From Streptomyces sp. NRRL S-350 (GTDB taxonomy: Bacteria > Actinomycetota > Actinomycetes > Streptomycetales > Streptomycetaceae), in assembly GCF_000719705.1 (NCBI RefSeq), contig NZ_JOHO01000007.1:124001-188000 (forward strand): a stretch of DNA of 64,000 nt. The letters run 5' to 3'. The notes under the pieces were generated by a model. The model saw nothing but the letters and a program-made list of their open reading frames with translations. It was not told the origin of the DNA and searched no databases. The position numbers were made by a program, and so were the translations under genes. This document shows, one piece after another, positions 32,886-44,061 of this stretch (position 1 is the first letter of the stretch; each line of letters begins with the position of its first letter).

Positions 32886-33023
32886 AATTCTCCCGTGGGC
32901 CACACCGGCGGCCGGGGCCCGCAGCCCCGGCCCCGCAGTCCGCCGTCTGTCCGTCCCTCCGTGCCCGGTCTCGCTTCCGTCCTCGCTCGAGCCTTCGCTT
33001 CAGCCCGCGCTCGAGCCTGTGCC

Positions 33024-34702
<1,679 letters not shown>

Positions 34703-34873
34703 CCTGACTTCGCTGCCGGCTTCGGTCGGCGGGCGCGCCGCGGCGGCCGGGGTACGGCGGCGCGTCAGCCTCCCTCGCCGTCCCGTCGCGGGCGCCACTC
34801 GCGCGGCGGGACGGCGAGCGGCGGGACGGCGAGCAGCGGGCGCCGCCGGGGCGCGGCGCGGCACCGCGGCAGG

Positions 34874-37648
34874 TCAGGCGCTGTCGAGGGCGCTCTGCGG
34901 GCCGTTTTCGGGGACGCCGTCGAAAGCCTGGGCGAGGGCGTGGGCGAGGGCGGCCCGCGTGGTGATGCCGAGCTTGGGGAAGATCTTGTAGAGGTGGGCC
35001 GCGACGGTGCGGGGCGACAGCTGGAGCCGTCGGCCGATCTCCTTGTTGGTCAACCCGGTTGCGGCCAGCCGGGCTATCCGCAGTTCGTGGCCGGTGAGGC
35101 CGGCCGGCTCCGCGGCCGGGGCGCCGGCCGGCGCCGCCACCGGGTCTCCGGCGGCCCGCAGCTCCTCCTCGCAGCGCAGCGCCCACGGGTCCGCCTGGAG
35201 CCGGCGGAACACGTGGTGGGCGGCGCGCAGCGGCTCGCGGGCGCCGGGCCGGTGGCGGCGGCGCAGCCACGAGCCGTGGGCGAGCCGCAGCCGGGCGAGG
35301 TCGAAGACCCACCGCTCGGCGCCCGGCACGGCGTAGGCGGCGCGGTAGGCGGCGTCGGCCTCGTCGTCGTCGGCGGCGAGGGCGGTGGCGGCCGCGAACA
35401 GGAAGGCGTGGCGGTCGGAGATGTCCGCGGAGCGTGCCGCGCGCCCGGCCGCGAGGTGGGCGCGGGCCTCGTCGTGCCGGCCGGTGTGGACGGCGGCGGT
35501 CACCAGGTCGAGGACCAGGGCGTGGTGCCAGGGCGGCCCGCCGGGCAGCCGGCCGGGCGGGGTGAGTTCGCAGAAGTGCGCGTACGCCTCCTCGTGCCGC
35601 CCGTGGGCGAGCGCGGCCAGGCCGCGCAGGTGGGTGAGGCGGTCGAGGACGTACCGCATCCGGGCCCGGGCGGCGGTCGGCCGGATGGCCTGCTCGATGT
35701 CGTGCAGTGCGGCTTCGTCGCCCCGGCCGGCCAGGAAGTGGGCGTAGTACTGACGGAACATCAGGGCGTTGGTGCGGTAGCCGAGTTCGTCCGCGATCTC
35801 GGCCTCGCGCAGGCAGACGGCGGCCTGCTCCCAGTGTCCGAGCAGGAAGTCCTGGTGGCACTTGGCCTTGGCGACGGAGCCCTGGTTGGCGTAGCCGTGC
35901 AGGCCGGTGAAGCGCTGCCACAGGTCGTCTTCCGGGCAGTCGAGGGCCGAGGCGGTCCACAGCAGCAGCCAGGCCGCGCCGGCCTCCTGCTCCTCCGTCA
36001 TGCCTTCGGCCACCGCGTGGAGGGTGGCGGCCGCGTCCGGGCCGGGGTCGGTCCAGGCCCGCAGGCACAGCCGGCCCGCCTCGGAGACGTGCTCCCGGTG
36101 CCGTTCCAGGGCCCGCCAGGCCCAGGGGTCGTCCGTGTAGGTGGCGGCCAGGAGCAGTTTGAAGTAGGCCTGTTCGACCAGCCCGCCGAACGTGTCGGCG
36201 CCCGGCGCCGTGAGCGCGTCGAGGGCGGCGGGCAGCAGGGCGGCGGAGGACTCGAAGTCGACGTGGTGGCTCTGGTCGGCGTAGACGACGGCGTACGCGA
36301 ACAGCGGGCTGACGTCCGGCGGCACCGTGGTGGTCTTCAGTTCCTCCACCAGGGCGGCGGTGTGGCGCAGTTGCCCGCCCCGGGCGGACATCACCGCGGC
36401 CCAGGTGAGTCGGCGGACGCGGTCGCAGGAGCTGGGGCTGAGGACGGCGGCGCGTTCGAGCAGCAGCGAGCCTTCCGCGTCGCCGCCCCGGCGGGCGAGG
36501 TCGCGGCCGGCCTCCTGGAGGCGGTCTGCGAGGTCCTCGTCGGGCATCAGCGCGGCGGCGGCCTCGTGGACCAGCCGTCGGGGGTCGTCGGGCGCGAGCG
36601 CTGCGGACAGTGCGCGGTGCGCGTCGCGACGCGCGCTGTCCGAGGCCGTGGCGACGACGGCGGTGCGGACCAGGGGGTGACGGAACACCAGTTGCCCGGC
36701 CGGGTCGAGCCGGGCCAGGCCGTCCGCCTCGATCCGTTCCAGGATCTCCGGCACGTGGTCGTCCGCGACGGCGCGCAGCCATCCGCCGCTGCTGAAGTCG
36801 GGGCCGGTGGCCAGGGCGCCGAGCAGCAGGAAGCGGCCGACCTCCGGGGTCACCGTTCCCAGCCGGTCGGCGAACATCCGCTCCAGTTTGCGCCCCAGCG
36901 GCAGCCGTTCGGGCAGCGGGGCGGCGCCGCGCTGCTGGGCGGCGGCCAGCTGGCGCGGCAGTTCCACCAGCGCCAGCGGGTTCCCGGCGGCCTCGGCCAG
37001 GATCCGGTCCCGGGCGGGCGCCGCGAGTCCGGGGTGGCAGCTGCCCAGCAGCCGGGCGGCGTCCGTCGCGGGCAGGGCCGGGACCTCCACGGCCTCGGCC
37101 GACCAGGTCTGGGCGGCCGGCCCGTCGGGGCGGGAGGCGCCGACGATCACCACCGGCAGTTCGGCGCAGCGGCGGTGGAGGAAGCCGAAGACGGTCGCGC
37201 TGGACGAGTCGATCCAGTGCAGGTCGTCCAGGAGCAGCAGTACGGGGGCCGTCCGCACGGCCTCTTCCAGCAGGGCCAGGGCGGCGGCGCCGACGGCGAA
37301 GCCGCTCGGGGTGCCGGAGCGGACTCCGAGCGCGCTCTCCAGGGCCTCCCGCTGGTGGGCGGAGAGTGTTTCGGAGCGGTGGAGCAGCGACCGGAACGCC
37401 TGGTGGAGCGCCCCGAACGCGAGGTCCGTCTCCGCCTCCGCGCCGGTGGCCCGCAGGACGGTGAAGCCGCGCCCGCGCGCGGCGCCCTCCACCCAGGCGA
37501 GCAGGGTGCTCTTGCCGACGCCGGCCTCGCCGCGCAGCAGCACCGTGGACCCGCTGGCGCCGTCCTCGGCCTGCACCAGGGCGGCGGTGAGGAGTTCCGT
37601 CTCCCGCTGCCGCCCGAACACGGCCGGATCCCGGCTGTCGTGCACCAC
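34874..37648 (-). CDS. LuxR family regulator of the LAL type
   Basis: A 924-residue large ATP-binding LuxR regulator. The N-terminal AAA/NACHT-like domain has FGRQRETELL, Walker A RGEAGVGKSTLL and Walker B LLLLDDLHWID. TPR-like helices fill the middle. The last 65 residues are a LuxR helix-turn-helix (LTGHELRIARLAATGLTNKE, then SPRTVAAHLYKIF). The GTG at 37648, with GAGGAG upstream, begins just before the FGRQ motif. It is divergent from the phospholipase C gene across 298 bp, so that gene is a candidate target. Such regulators sense sugars or metabolites in known cases (for example MalT). Confidence 0.85.
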   Translation of the reverse strand: MVHDSRDPAVFGRQRETELLTAALVQAEDGASGSTVLLRGEAGVGKSTLLAWVEGAARGRGFTVLRATGAEAETDLAFGALHQAFRSLLHRSETLSAHQREALESALGVRSGTPSGFAVGAAALALLEEAVRTAPVLLLLDDLHWIDSSSATVFGFLHRRCAELPVVIVGASRPDGPAAQTWSAEAVEVPALPATDAARLLGSCHPGLAAPARDRILAEAAGNPLALVELPRQLAAAQQRGAAPLPERLPLGRKLERMFADRLGTVTPEVGRFLLLGALATGPDFSSGGWLRAVADDHVPEILERIEADGLARLDPAGQLVFRHPLVRTAVVATASDSARRDAHRALSAALAPDDPRRLVHEAAAALMPDEDLADRLQEAGRDLARRGGDAEGSLLLERAAVLSPSSCDRVRRLTWAAVMSARGGQLRHTAALVEELKTTTVPPDVSPLFAYAVVYADQSHHVDFESSAALLPAALDALTAPGADTFGGLVEQAYFKLLLAATYTDDPWAWRALERHREHVSEAGRLCLRAWTDPGPDAAATLHAVAEGMTEEQEAGAAWLLLWTASALDCPEDDLWQRFTGLHGYANQGSVAKAKCHQDFLLGHWEQAAVCLREAEIADELGYRTNALMFRQYYAHFLAGRGDEAALHDIEQAIRPTAARARMRYVLDRLTHLRGLAALAHGRHEEAYAHFCELTPPGRLPGGPPWHHALVLDLVTAAVHTGRHDEARAHLAAGRAARSADISDRHAFLFAAATALAADDDEADAAYRAAYAVPGAERWVFDLARLRLAHGSWLRRRHRPGAREPLRAAHHVFRRLQADPWALRCEEELRAAGDPVAAPAGAPAAEPAGLTGHELRIARLAATGLTNKEIGRRLQLSPRTVAAHLYKIFPKLGITTRAALAHALAQAFDGVPENGPQSALDSA

Positions 37649-37946
37649 TCTTCGCTTCTCCTCGGATCGGTCGGACGGCCCGGGCCCTCCGGCACCCAAG
37701 GCTAGCGCCCGCCGGGACCTGCCGTTACCACGCTGGGTGTGGCTCCGACCACACGCGGCGACGCGCTCGGCAACGGCGTCGCCCCCGCGTCGCGGCAGCC
37801 CGCGCCGACGGAACGTGTTCAGACAACTCGAGGCGTTCGCCGGACGTACAACGGGCAGTCATGAACGGTCCGCCGGACGGTATCCCGCAGGCGCTGTCCT
37901 GGGGGGCACCGCCCTCCCACCCCGTGACACCCAGAGGTCATCCCCC

Positions 37947-40007
37947 ATGGCAGAGCTGAACCGCCGTCGCTTCCTCCAACTCGCCGGCGCCACCGCCGCT
38001 TTCACCACGCTGTCGCAGAGCGTCGCGCGGGCCGCGGCAATCGCCCCGCAGGGCGCCACCGGCACCCTCCAGGACGTCGAGCACATCGTCGTCCTGATGC
38101 AGGAGAACCGTTCGTTCGACCACTACTTCGGGGCGATGAAGGGGGTCCGCGGCTTCGGCGACCCCCGCCCGGTGACGCTGCCCAGCGGCAAGTCGGTGTG
38201 GCACCAGACGGACAGCAGCAAGAAGGAGGTGCTGCCGTTCCGCCCCCGGGTGGACGATCTGGGGATGCAGTTCGTCCAGGACCTCAACCATGACTGGGCG
38301 GGCGGCCACAAGGCCTTCGCCAACGGCAGGTACGACCAGTGGGTGCCCGCCAAGACGGCCACCACCATGGCGTACCTGACCCGCCAGGACATCCCCTTCC
38401 ACTACGCCCTCGCCGACGCGTTCACCATCTGCGACGCCTACCACTGCTCGTTCATCGGCTCCACCGACCCCAACCGCTACTACATGTGGACCGGCTTCAC
38501 CGGCAACGACGGCACCGGCGGCGGCCCGGTCCTCGGCAACCAGGAGGCGGGGTACAGCTGGACGACCTACCCCGAGCGGCTGGAGCAGGCCGGAGTCTCC
38601 TGGAAGATCTACCAGGACATCGGCGACGGCCTCGACGCGGCCGGCTCCTGGGGGTGGACGAGCGACCCCTACCACGGCAACTACGGCGACAACTCGCTGC
38701 TCTACTTCGCCAACTACCGCAACGCCAAGCCCGGCGACCCGCTGTACGACAAGGCCCGCACCGGCACCGACACCAAGGCGGGCGACGGCCTGTTCGACGT
38801 CCTGCGCCGCGACGTCCAGGCCGGCACGCTGCCGCAGGTCTCCTGGATCGCCGCCCCCGAGGCCTTCACCGAACACCCCAACTGGCCCGCGAACTACGGC
38901 GCCTGGTACGTCTCCCAGGTCCTGGACGCGCTCACCTCCGACCCCGACGTGTGGGCCCGCACCGCACTGTTCATCACCTACGACGAGAACGACGGCTTCT
39001 TCGACCACGTCGTGCCGCCGTTCCCGCCGTCCTCCGCCTCCCAGGGCCTGTCGACGGTGTCGACCACGGCCGACTACTTCGCCGGGAGCACCGGCTACGC
39101 GGCCGGGCCGTACGGACTCGGCCAGCGGGTGCCGATGCTGGTCGTCTCACCCTGGAGCACCGGCGGCTACACCTGCTCCGAGACCTTCGACCACACCTCG
39201 ATCATCCGGTTCATGGAGCGCCGCTTCGGCGTGCCGGAGCCCCACATCTCGCCCTGGCGCCGCGCCGTCTGCGGCGACCTGACCTCCGCGTTCGACTTCA
39301 CCGCGTCCGGCCCGGCGCCCACCGCGCTGCCCTCCACGGCCGGCTACCTCCCGCCGGACCGCAACCGGCACCCGGACTACGTGCCCGCCCCGCCCGCCAC
39401 CGGCACCATGCCCAAGCAGGAACCGGGCGCCAAGCCCACCCGCCCGCTGAAGTACGCCCCGTACGTGGACGGCACGGCCGACACCGCCACCGGCAAGTAC
39501 CGGCTCACCTTCAGCGGCGGCGCGGCGGCCGGCGCCCAGTTCCTGGTGACCTCGGCCAACCGCACCGACGGCCCGTGGACGTACACCGCCGAAGCCGGCA
39601 AGACGATCGCGGACGCCTGGAACACCGCCTACTCCAAGGGCGTCACCGACCTGACCGTCCACGGCCCCAACGGCTTCCTGCGGCGCTTCCGCAATCCCGG
39701 CACGACGGCCGGCCCCGAAGTCACCGCCCGCCACAACCCGAGCACCGGCGGCCTCGACCTCACCCTCACCAACGCGGGCCCGGCGGACGTCGTCCTCACC
39801 GTCACCAACGCCTACGGCGGCGCCCCGCAGACCGTCACCGTCCGCCGGGGCGCGACCGTCCCGTACGGCATCGACCTGCGTGCCTGCCGCAACTGGTACG
39901 ACGTGACGGTCACCTCCGCAGCGACCGCCGACTTCGTCCGCCGCCTCGCCGGCCACGTCGAGACCGGCGCCCCCGGCCTCTCCGACCCGGGCCTCATCAC
40001 GAACTGA
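37947..40007 (+). CDS. Tat-exported phospholipase C, phosphocholine-specific type
   Basis: A 686-residue secreted phospholipase C of the bacterial acid-phosphatase superfamily. The first 32 residues are a twin-arginine signal (NRRRFLQLAGATAAF). HIVVLMQENRSFDHYFG is the catalytic-site signature, followed by GSTDPNRYYMWTG and FITYDENDGFFDHVVPP with metal-binding Asp/Glu. Two C-terminal DUF756-type repeats are expected after about residue 490. It cleaves phospholipids outside the cell, releasing phosphorylated head groups. The preceding 298-bp gap also serves the divergent LAL regulator. Confidence 0.9.
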   Translation: MAELNRRRFLQLAGATAAFTTLSQSVARAAAIAPQGATGTLQDVEHIVVLMQENRSFDHYFGAMKGVRGFGDPRPVTLPSGKSVWHQTDSSKKEVLPFRPRVDDLGMQFVQDLNHDWAGGHKAFANGRYDQWVPAKTATTMAYLTRQDIPFHYALADAFTICDAYHCSFIGSTDPNRYYMWTGFTGNDGTGGGPVLGNQEAGYSWTTYPERLEQAGVSWKIYQDIGDGLDAAGSWGWTSDPYHGNYGDNSLLYFANYRNAKPGDPLYDKARTGTDTKAGDGLFDVLRRDVQAGTLPQVSWIAAPEAFTEHPNWPANYGAWYVSQVLDALTSDPDVWARTALFITYDENDGFFDHVVPPFPPSSASQGLSTVSTTADYFAGSTGYAAGPYGLGQRVPMLVVSPWSTGGYTCSETFDHTSIIRFMERRFGVPEPHISPWRRAVCGDLTSAFDFTASGPAPTALPSTAGYLPPDRNRHPDYVPAPPATGTMPKQEPGAKPTRPLKYAPYVDGTADTATGKYRLTFSGGAAAGAQFLVTSANRTDGPWTYTAEAGKTIADAWNTAYSKGVTDLTVHGPNGFLRRFRNPGTTAGPEVTARHNPSTGGLDLTLTNAGPADVVLTVTNAYGGAPQTVTVRRGATVPYGIDLRACRNWYDVTVTSAATADFVRRLAGHVETGAPGLSDPGLITN

Positions 40008-40020
40008 CCGGGCGGCACGC

Positions 40021-40049
40021 GCCCGACCGGCCGCCCCGGCCGGTCGGGC
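40021..40049. terminator. Bidirectional hairpin terminator
   Basis: GCCCGACCGGCC and GGCCGGTCGGGC, perfect 12-bp arms around five bases, between the convergent phospholipase C and WhiB genes. Confidence 0.75.
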
Positions 40050-40055
40050 CCGCCC

Positions 40056-40355
40056 CTACGCGACCCGGGAGACCGGGGCCGTCCCGCGGGTGAACAGGGC
40101 GCGGCGCTCCTCCTCCGTCAGACCGCCCCGGATGCCGTACGGCTCCCGGGTGGCGAGCGCGTGCCGACGGCACTCCACCCGGACGGCACAGCCCGCGCAG
40201 ACCGCCTTCGCCGCCCGACGGCGCTCCTCCAGGTCGGCACCCCCCTCGTCGGCGCGGCCGAGGAAGACGCTGCTGTCCCCGGTGCGGCAAGCCGCCTCCG
40301 CGGGCCAGGTCCAGTGCTGCTCCGGTGCTCCGGCACGGCGGGCTATGTCGGCCAC
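40056..40355 (-). CDS. WhiB family iron-sulfur transcription regulator
   Basis: A 99-residue WhiB-like protein. The four cluster-binding Cys are present: Cys23, Cys53, Cys56 and Cys62 (C...CxxCxxxxxC). The following YGIRGGLTEEER is the G[IV]RGG turn that contacts sigma factor, and a basic tail is short. WhiB proteins bind a 4Fe-4S cluster and sense redox or nitric oxide, controlling development or secondary metabolism. The subtype cannot be fixed by eye. Divergent from the MFS gene at 40547. Confidence 0.9.
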   Translation of the reverse strand: MADIARRAGAPEQHWTWPAEAACRTGDSSVFLGRADEGGADLEERRRAAKAVCAGCAVRVECRRHALATREPYGIRGGLTEEERRALFTRGTAPVSRVA

Positions 40356-40546
40356 TGCGGCCCCTTCCGAACGAGGTGACGGTGTGCACCCGCCCGTCTA
40401 ACCCCGATCCGCGTCTTCATGCCCCACCGCCCCCACCCTCCCCCGGCCCTCCTCCCGTCCGGGCCGCACCGGCGGACGGCCGCCATTCGGCTCAGCCGTG
40501 CCGCCACCCCCGGGCCCGCCCGTGGCGGCGCGCCTATCGTGGGCGG

Positions 40547-41755
40547 ATGACCGACCGTCGGACCGCCCGGCCCGCCGTCGCCCGATCGGGCTACCTCCTG
40601 GCCGCCGTCGCCTTCGCCGTCTGCATGGCGGGCACCACCCTGCCCACCCCCCTCTACGGGCTGTACCAGCAGGAGATCGGCTTCTCCGAGCTGACGGTGA
40701 CCGTCGTCTTCGCCGTCTACGCGTTCGGTGTCATCGGGGTCCTGCTGCTCGTCGGCAACGTCTCCGACACCGTCGGACGCCACCCCGTCCTGCTCTGCGG
40801 CCTGGGGTTCGCGGCGTGCAGCGCCGTCGTCTTCCTGGCCGCGGACAGCGTGCCGCTGCTTTGCCTCGGCCGGCTGCTGTCCGGCTTCTCGGCGGGCCTG
40901 TTCACCGGCGCCGGCACCGCGTACGTGCTGGAGCTCGCCCCGCCCGCTCAGCGGGCCCGCGCGGGCTTCGTCGCGACCGCCGCCAACATGGGCGGCCTCG
41001 GCTGCGGCCCGCTGCTGTCGGGCCTGCTCTCCGAGTACGCGCCCGGGCCGCTCGTCCTGCCCTTCGTCGTGCACCTGGGCCTGCTCGCCGCGTCCGTCGC
41101 CCTCCTCCTGCTCCTGCCGGAGACCGTCGCCGGGGCGCGCCCGCTGCGCACCGCCCGGCCCGTCCGGCCGTCCCTGCCGCCGGAGGTCCGCCGGGTGTTC
41201 GCCCCCGCCGCGATCGCCGCGTTCGCGGGGTTCTCCCTCCTCGGCCTGTTCACCTCCGTCAGCCCCGCCTTCCTCACCGGCGTGCTCGACATCCACAACC
41301 GGGCGGTCGTCGGCCTCATTGTCTTCGCCGCCTTCTTCGCCTCCACCCTCGGCCAGCTCCTGGTGCCCCGGCTGGGCACCGCGCGGGCGATCCCGCTGGG
41401 CTGCCTGGTGCTCATCGCCGGGCTGGCCCTGCTGGCCGCCTCACTCGCCTGGACCACCCTCGCGCCCCTGGTGCTCAGTGCCCTGGTGGGCGGTGCGGGC
41501 CAGGGCATGGGCCTGCGCGGCGCCGTGGGCGAGGTCGCCGCCGCCAGCCCCGCCGAGCACCGCGGCGGCGTCCTGTCCGCGCTCTTCGTGGTCGCCTACT
41601 TCGGCATCTCGATCCCGGTCATCGGCGTCGGCCTGCTCACCGGGCCGGTCGGCCTGGCCCACGCCGGCCTGGTCTTCGCCGCCTGCATGGCCGTGCTGGC
41701 CGCCGCCTCCGGCGCGTACCTGCTGCGGCAGGCGAGCCCGGGCACCCAGACCTGA
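40547..41755 (+). CDS. MFS transporter (12 membrane segments)
   Basis: A 402-residue major facilitator protein. GNVSDTVGRHPVL is the motif A loop; GTTLPTPLYGLYQQEIGFSE near the start is typical of the small actinobacterial drug-efflux group. The substrate is unknown. The ATG at 40547 follows GGGCGG, a weak ribosome site, so the start is probable rather than certain. A methyltransferase gene follows after 113 bp. Confidence 0.8.
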   Translation: MTDRRTARPAVARSGYLLAAVAFAVCMAGTTLPTPLYGLYQQEIGFSELTVTVVFAVYAFGVIGVLLLVGNVSDTVGRHPVLLCGLGFAACSAVVFLAADSVPLLCLGRLLSGFSAGLFTGAGTAYVLELAPPAQRARAGFVATAANMGGLGCGPLLSGLLSEYAPGPLVLPFVVHLGLLAASVALLLLLPETVAGARPLRTARPVRPSLPPEVRRVFAPAAIAAFAGFSLLGLFTSVSPAFLTGVLDIHNRAVVGLIVFAAFFASTLGQLLVPRLGTARAIPLGCLVLIAGLALLAASLAWTTLAPLVLSALVGGAGQGMGLRGAVGEVAAASPAEHRGGVLSALFVVAYFGISIPVIGVGLLTGPVGLAHAGLVFAACMAVLAAASGAYLLRQASPGTQT

Positions 41756-41868
41756 CCCCCCGCCATTCTGAACCCCCGCCGTTCTGCTTCGGAGCCGGGA
41801 CCGACGGACACCGCCCCGGCACCGTGCGGTGACAACGGCACCTGTGCATGAAAACGGGAGGTAACCCC

Positions 41869-42606
41869 ATGAGCGTGACGAACCGGTACCGGGACGCCTG
41901 GGAGGGCTTCTGGCGCGACGCCCCCGAGGAACCCGGCTCGGTGATCTGGGACGCCGAGCCGGCCGTCACCGCGGCCCGCCACCTCGCGCTGTTCGACCAC
42001 CACCTCACCGACCCCGAGCTGCCGGTCGTCGACCTCGGCTGCGGCAACGGCACCCAGACCCGCTTCCTCGCCGAACGCTTCGCCCGCGCCGTCGGGGTCG
42101 ACCTGTCCGCCGCCGCCCTCGACCTCGCCCGCCGCCGCGACCCGGCGCGGCGGGCCGAGTTCGCCCGGCTGGACGCCACCGACGCCGAGGCCGTCCGGGC
42201 GCTCCACGACCGGCTCGGCGACGCCCACGTGTACATGCGCGGAGTGATCCACCAGAGCGAGCCGGCCGACCGCCGCCCCGTCGCCGAGGCCGTCGCCACC
42301 CTGCTCGGCGAACGCGGCCGGGCCTTCGTCGTCGAACTCCGCGCATCGGCCAAGGACGTCCTGGCGAACCTCGCCGGGGATCCGGCCGGACCGCCGCCGA
42401 AGCTGCTCCCGGTCCTCGCCCACGGCCTCACCCCCGCCGAGGTCGCCGACGCCGCCGTCACCGAACTGTTCCGCGAGGCCGGCCTCACCGTCCTCGCCAC
42501 CGGCGACCTGCCGCTGTCCACCACCGAATCCACCCACGACGGCCTGCCGATCGAACTGCCCGCCCAGTGGCTGGTCGTGGCCGCGGGCCGCCCCGGGCCC
42601 GTCTGA
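41869..42606 (+). CDS. Class I SAM-dependent methyltransferase
   Basis: A 245-residue methyltransferase. VVDLGCGNGTQTRFLAERF is motif I and GVDLSAAALDLAR is motif II. The N-terminus (NRYRDAWEGFWRDAPEEPG) and the central GVIHQSEPADR, where a substrate-binding His may lie, mark a streptomycete subgroup of unknown substrate. GGGAGG eight bases before the ATG at 41869 decides the start over an ATG seven codons earlier. Convergent with the PucR gene. Confidence 0.85.
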   Translation: MSVTNRYRDAWEGFWRDAPEEPGSVIWDAEPAVTAARHLALFDHHLTDPELPVVDLGCGNGTQTRFLAERFARAVGVDLSAAALDLARRRDPARRAEFARLDATDAEAVRALHDRLGDAHVYMRGVIHQSEPADRRPVAEAVATLLGERGRAFVVELRASAKDVLANLAGDPAGPPPKLLPVLAHGLTPAEVADAAVTELFREAGLTVLATGDLPLSTTESTHDGLPIELPAQWLVVAAGRPGPV

Positions 42607-42650
42607 CCGGCAGCCACCACGGCCTCCGGCGGCCCGGACCCGGTCGGCGG

Positions 42651-43964
42651 TCACGGGCGGGCCCGGGCGAGGATGGCCGTGCGGAAGGCGAACCGGTTCC
42701 ACGGCGTCCGCGGATCGCGGCCGGTCACCGTCGCCAGGCGGCGCATCCGGTAGCGGACGGTCTGCGGGTGCACGTGGAGGCGGGCGGCCGCGCCGGCGGC
42801 GCCGTCGGAGTAGAGGACGGCGTCGAGCGTGCGCAGCGTCTCGTCGTCCTGCGCGAGGCGGCCCAGCACCGAGTCGGTCACCCGCGCGGGATCGGCGTCC
42901 GGGTGTCCGGTGACCAGGGCCACCACTTCGAGGTCGCCCCGGTCGAGCACCCGGCGCTCGGCCCGGACCAGCGACGGGGCGTGGCGGACGCCGTGGGCGG
43001 CGAGGCGGTAGTCGCGCGGCGCCGTCGCGGCGGTGACCCCGGTGAGGAGGGCGCCGGTCGACTCGTGGCCGGCCATCAGCCGGCCCAGCGCCTCCCGGTC
43101 GACGGCCTTCACCAGGGCGACCCCGATGCCGTCCAGGGTGGTGTGGATCGACGTGAGTTCCCGGTCCGCGGCCTGGCCCGCGATCCGCCCGGCCGACGCT
43201 GCGGCGGCCGCGCCCGCCACAGCCGCCGCGGCCTCGGCCGGTGACGGGCCCGCCGGCCCCGCCTGCGGCACCGGGGCCGCCGGGGCCGCCACCACCAGGT
43301 CGAACGACGCCGGCAGTTGGGCGTCGAGCTCGCGCAGGCGCGCCCGCAGGGTGCCGGGGTGGCTCTGCCGGCCGAGCAGCAGGTCGGTGAGCAGCCCGCG
43401 CAGCGACCGCTCGCGGTCCTCGCTGAGGATGCGCCCGGTCGACTCGTAACCGTCGAAGATCGCCTCGGCCGACTGGTCGAGCACCGTCAGCCACACCCGG
43501 GCGAGCGCGGCGATGTCCCCGGCGGAGAGGCCGTCGGCGAACCCGTCGCCGATCCGCTCGAAGAAGGCGAGCGCGGCGACGCGGTACGCGCGCAGGACCG
43601 CCGCGAGGGGGCGGGCGTCGCGCGCCCGCACCGAGCCGACGCCACGGAACATCCGGAGGTCGTCGGCCTCCAGGGAGCCGTTCACGGCCCACAGTTCCAG
43701 CACTCTGCGCAGCGTCCACACGATGATCGAGCGGACTTCGTCGAGCTGGCGGGCGTCGAGGTTGGCGTAGGCCGGGATCTCCCGGGCGACGGCGGCCATG
43801 AACGAGTCGACCACGGCCGTCTCGTCCTTCAGGATCCGGGTGACGGCACCCCGCCGGTCACCCGGACCGGCGGAACCGGCGGAACCGGCGGCATTGGGGG
43901 AACCGGCGGAACCGGTCGCAGGCTCCGGGCCTTGTGCCGGGGCCACAATCTTCTTTGTCACCAC
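42651..43964 (-). CDS. PucR/CdaR-type transcriptional regulator
   Basis: A 437-residue regulator. A short low-complexity N-terminus (GSAGSPNAAGSAGSAG, encoded by 9-bp repeats near 43864-43915) precedes a helical sensor region (about 40-200) and a GGDEF-like PucR middle domain. The C-terminal helix-turn-helix is VLYSDGAAGAAARLHVHPQT, then VRYRMRRLATVTG, the standard HTH_30. Members control purine, amino-acid or diacid use. The start codons are a GTGGTG pair at 43959-43964, inside a palindrome shared with the divergent dehydrogenase, which is the likely target. Confidence 0.85.
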   Translation of the reverse strand: MVTKKIVAPAQGPEPATGSAGSPNAAGSAGSAGPGDRRGAVTRILKDETAVVDSFMAAVAREIPAYANLDARQLDEVRSIIVWTLRRVLELWAVNGSLEADDLRMFRGVGSVRARDARPLAAVLRAYRVAALAFFERIGDGFADGLSAGDIAALARVWLTVLDQSAEAIFDGYESTGRILSEDRERSLRGLLTDLLLGRQSHPGTLRARLRELDAQLPASFDLVVAAPAAPVPQAGPAGPSPAEAAAAVAGAAAAASAGRIAGQAADRELTSIHTTLDGIGVALVKAVDREALGRLMAGHESTGALLTGVTAATAPRDYRLAAHGVRHAPSLVRAERRVLDRGDLEVVALVTGHPDADPARVTDSVLGRLAQDDETLRTLDAVLYSDGAAGAAARLHVHPQTVRYRMRRLATVTGRDPRTPWNRFAFRTAILARARP

Positions 43965-43971
43965 GTGACAA
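43955..43971. promoter_or_regulatory. Palindrome overlapping the PucR start codon
   Basis: TTGTCAC-CAC-GTGACAA (17 bp, perfect arms) covers the GTG start of the PucR-type gene and lies 90 bp before the dehydrogenase ATG. It is a good candidate operator for autoregulation. Confidence 0.65.
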
Positions 43972-44061
43972 GCCTAGTCCCGGCCTCCCCGCCCGGCGCG
44001 TGACCATGGGAGCGCGGAGCCGTCGCGACCGCGCGACGGCGGAGTCCTGCGGGAGAGCCGA

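Noticed and set aside
34940..37705. Plus-strand frame opposite the LAL regulator
   Set aside because: No recognisable motif; the minus strand holds Walker and LuxR motifs.
37800..37946. Possible PHO box before the phospholipase C gene
   Set aside because: GTTCAG and GTTCGC occur but not as the 11-bp direct repeats that PhoP sites need; the same failed for the phosphatase and PLD-like genes.
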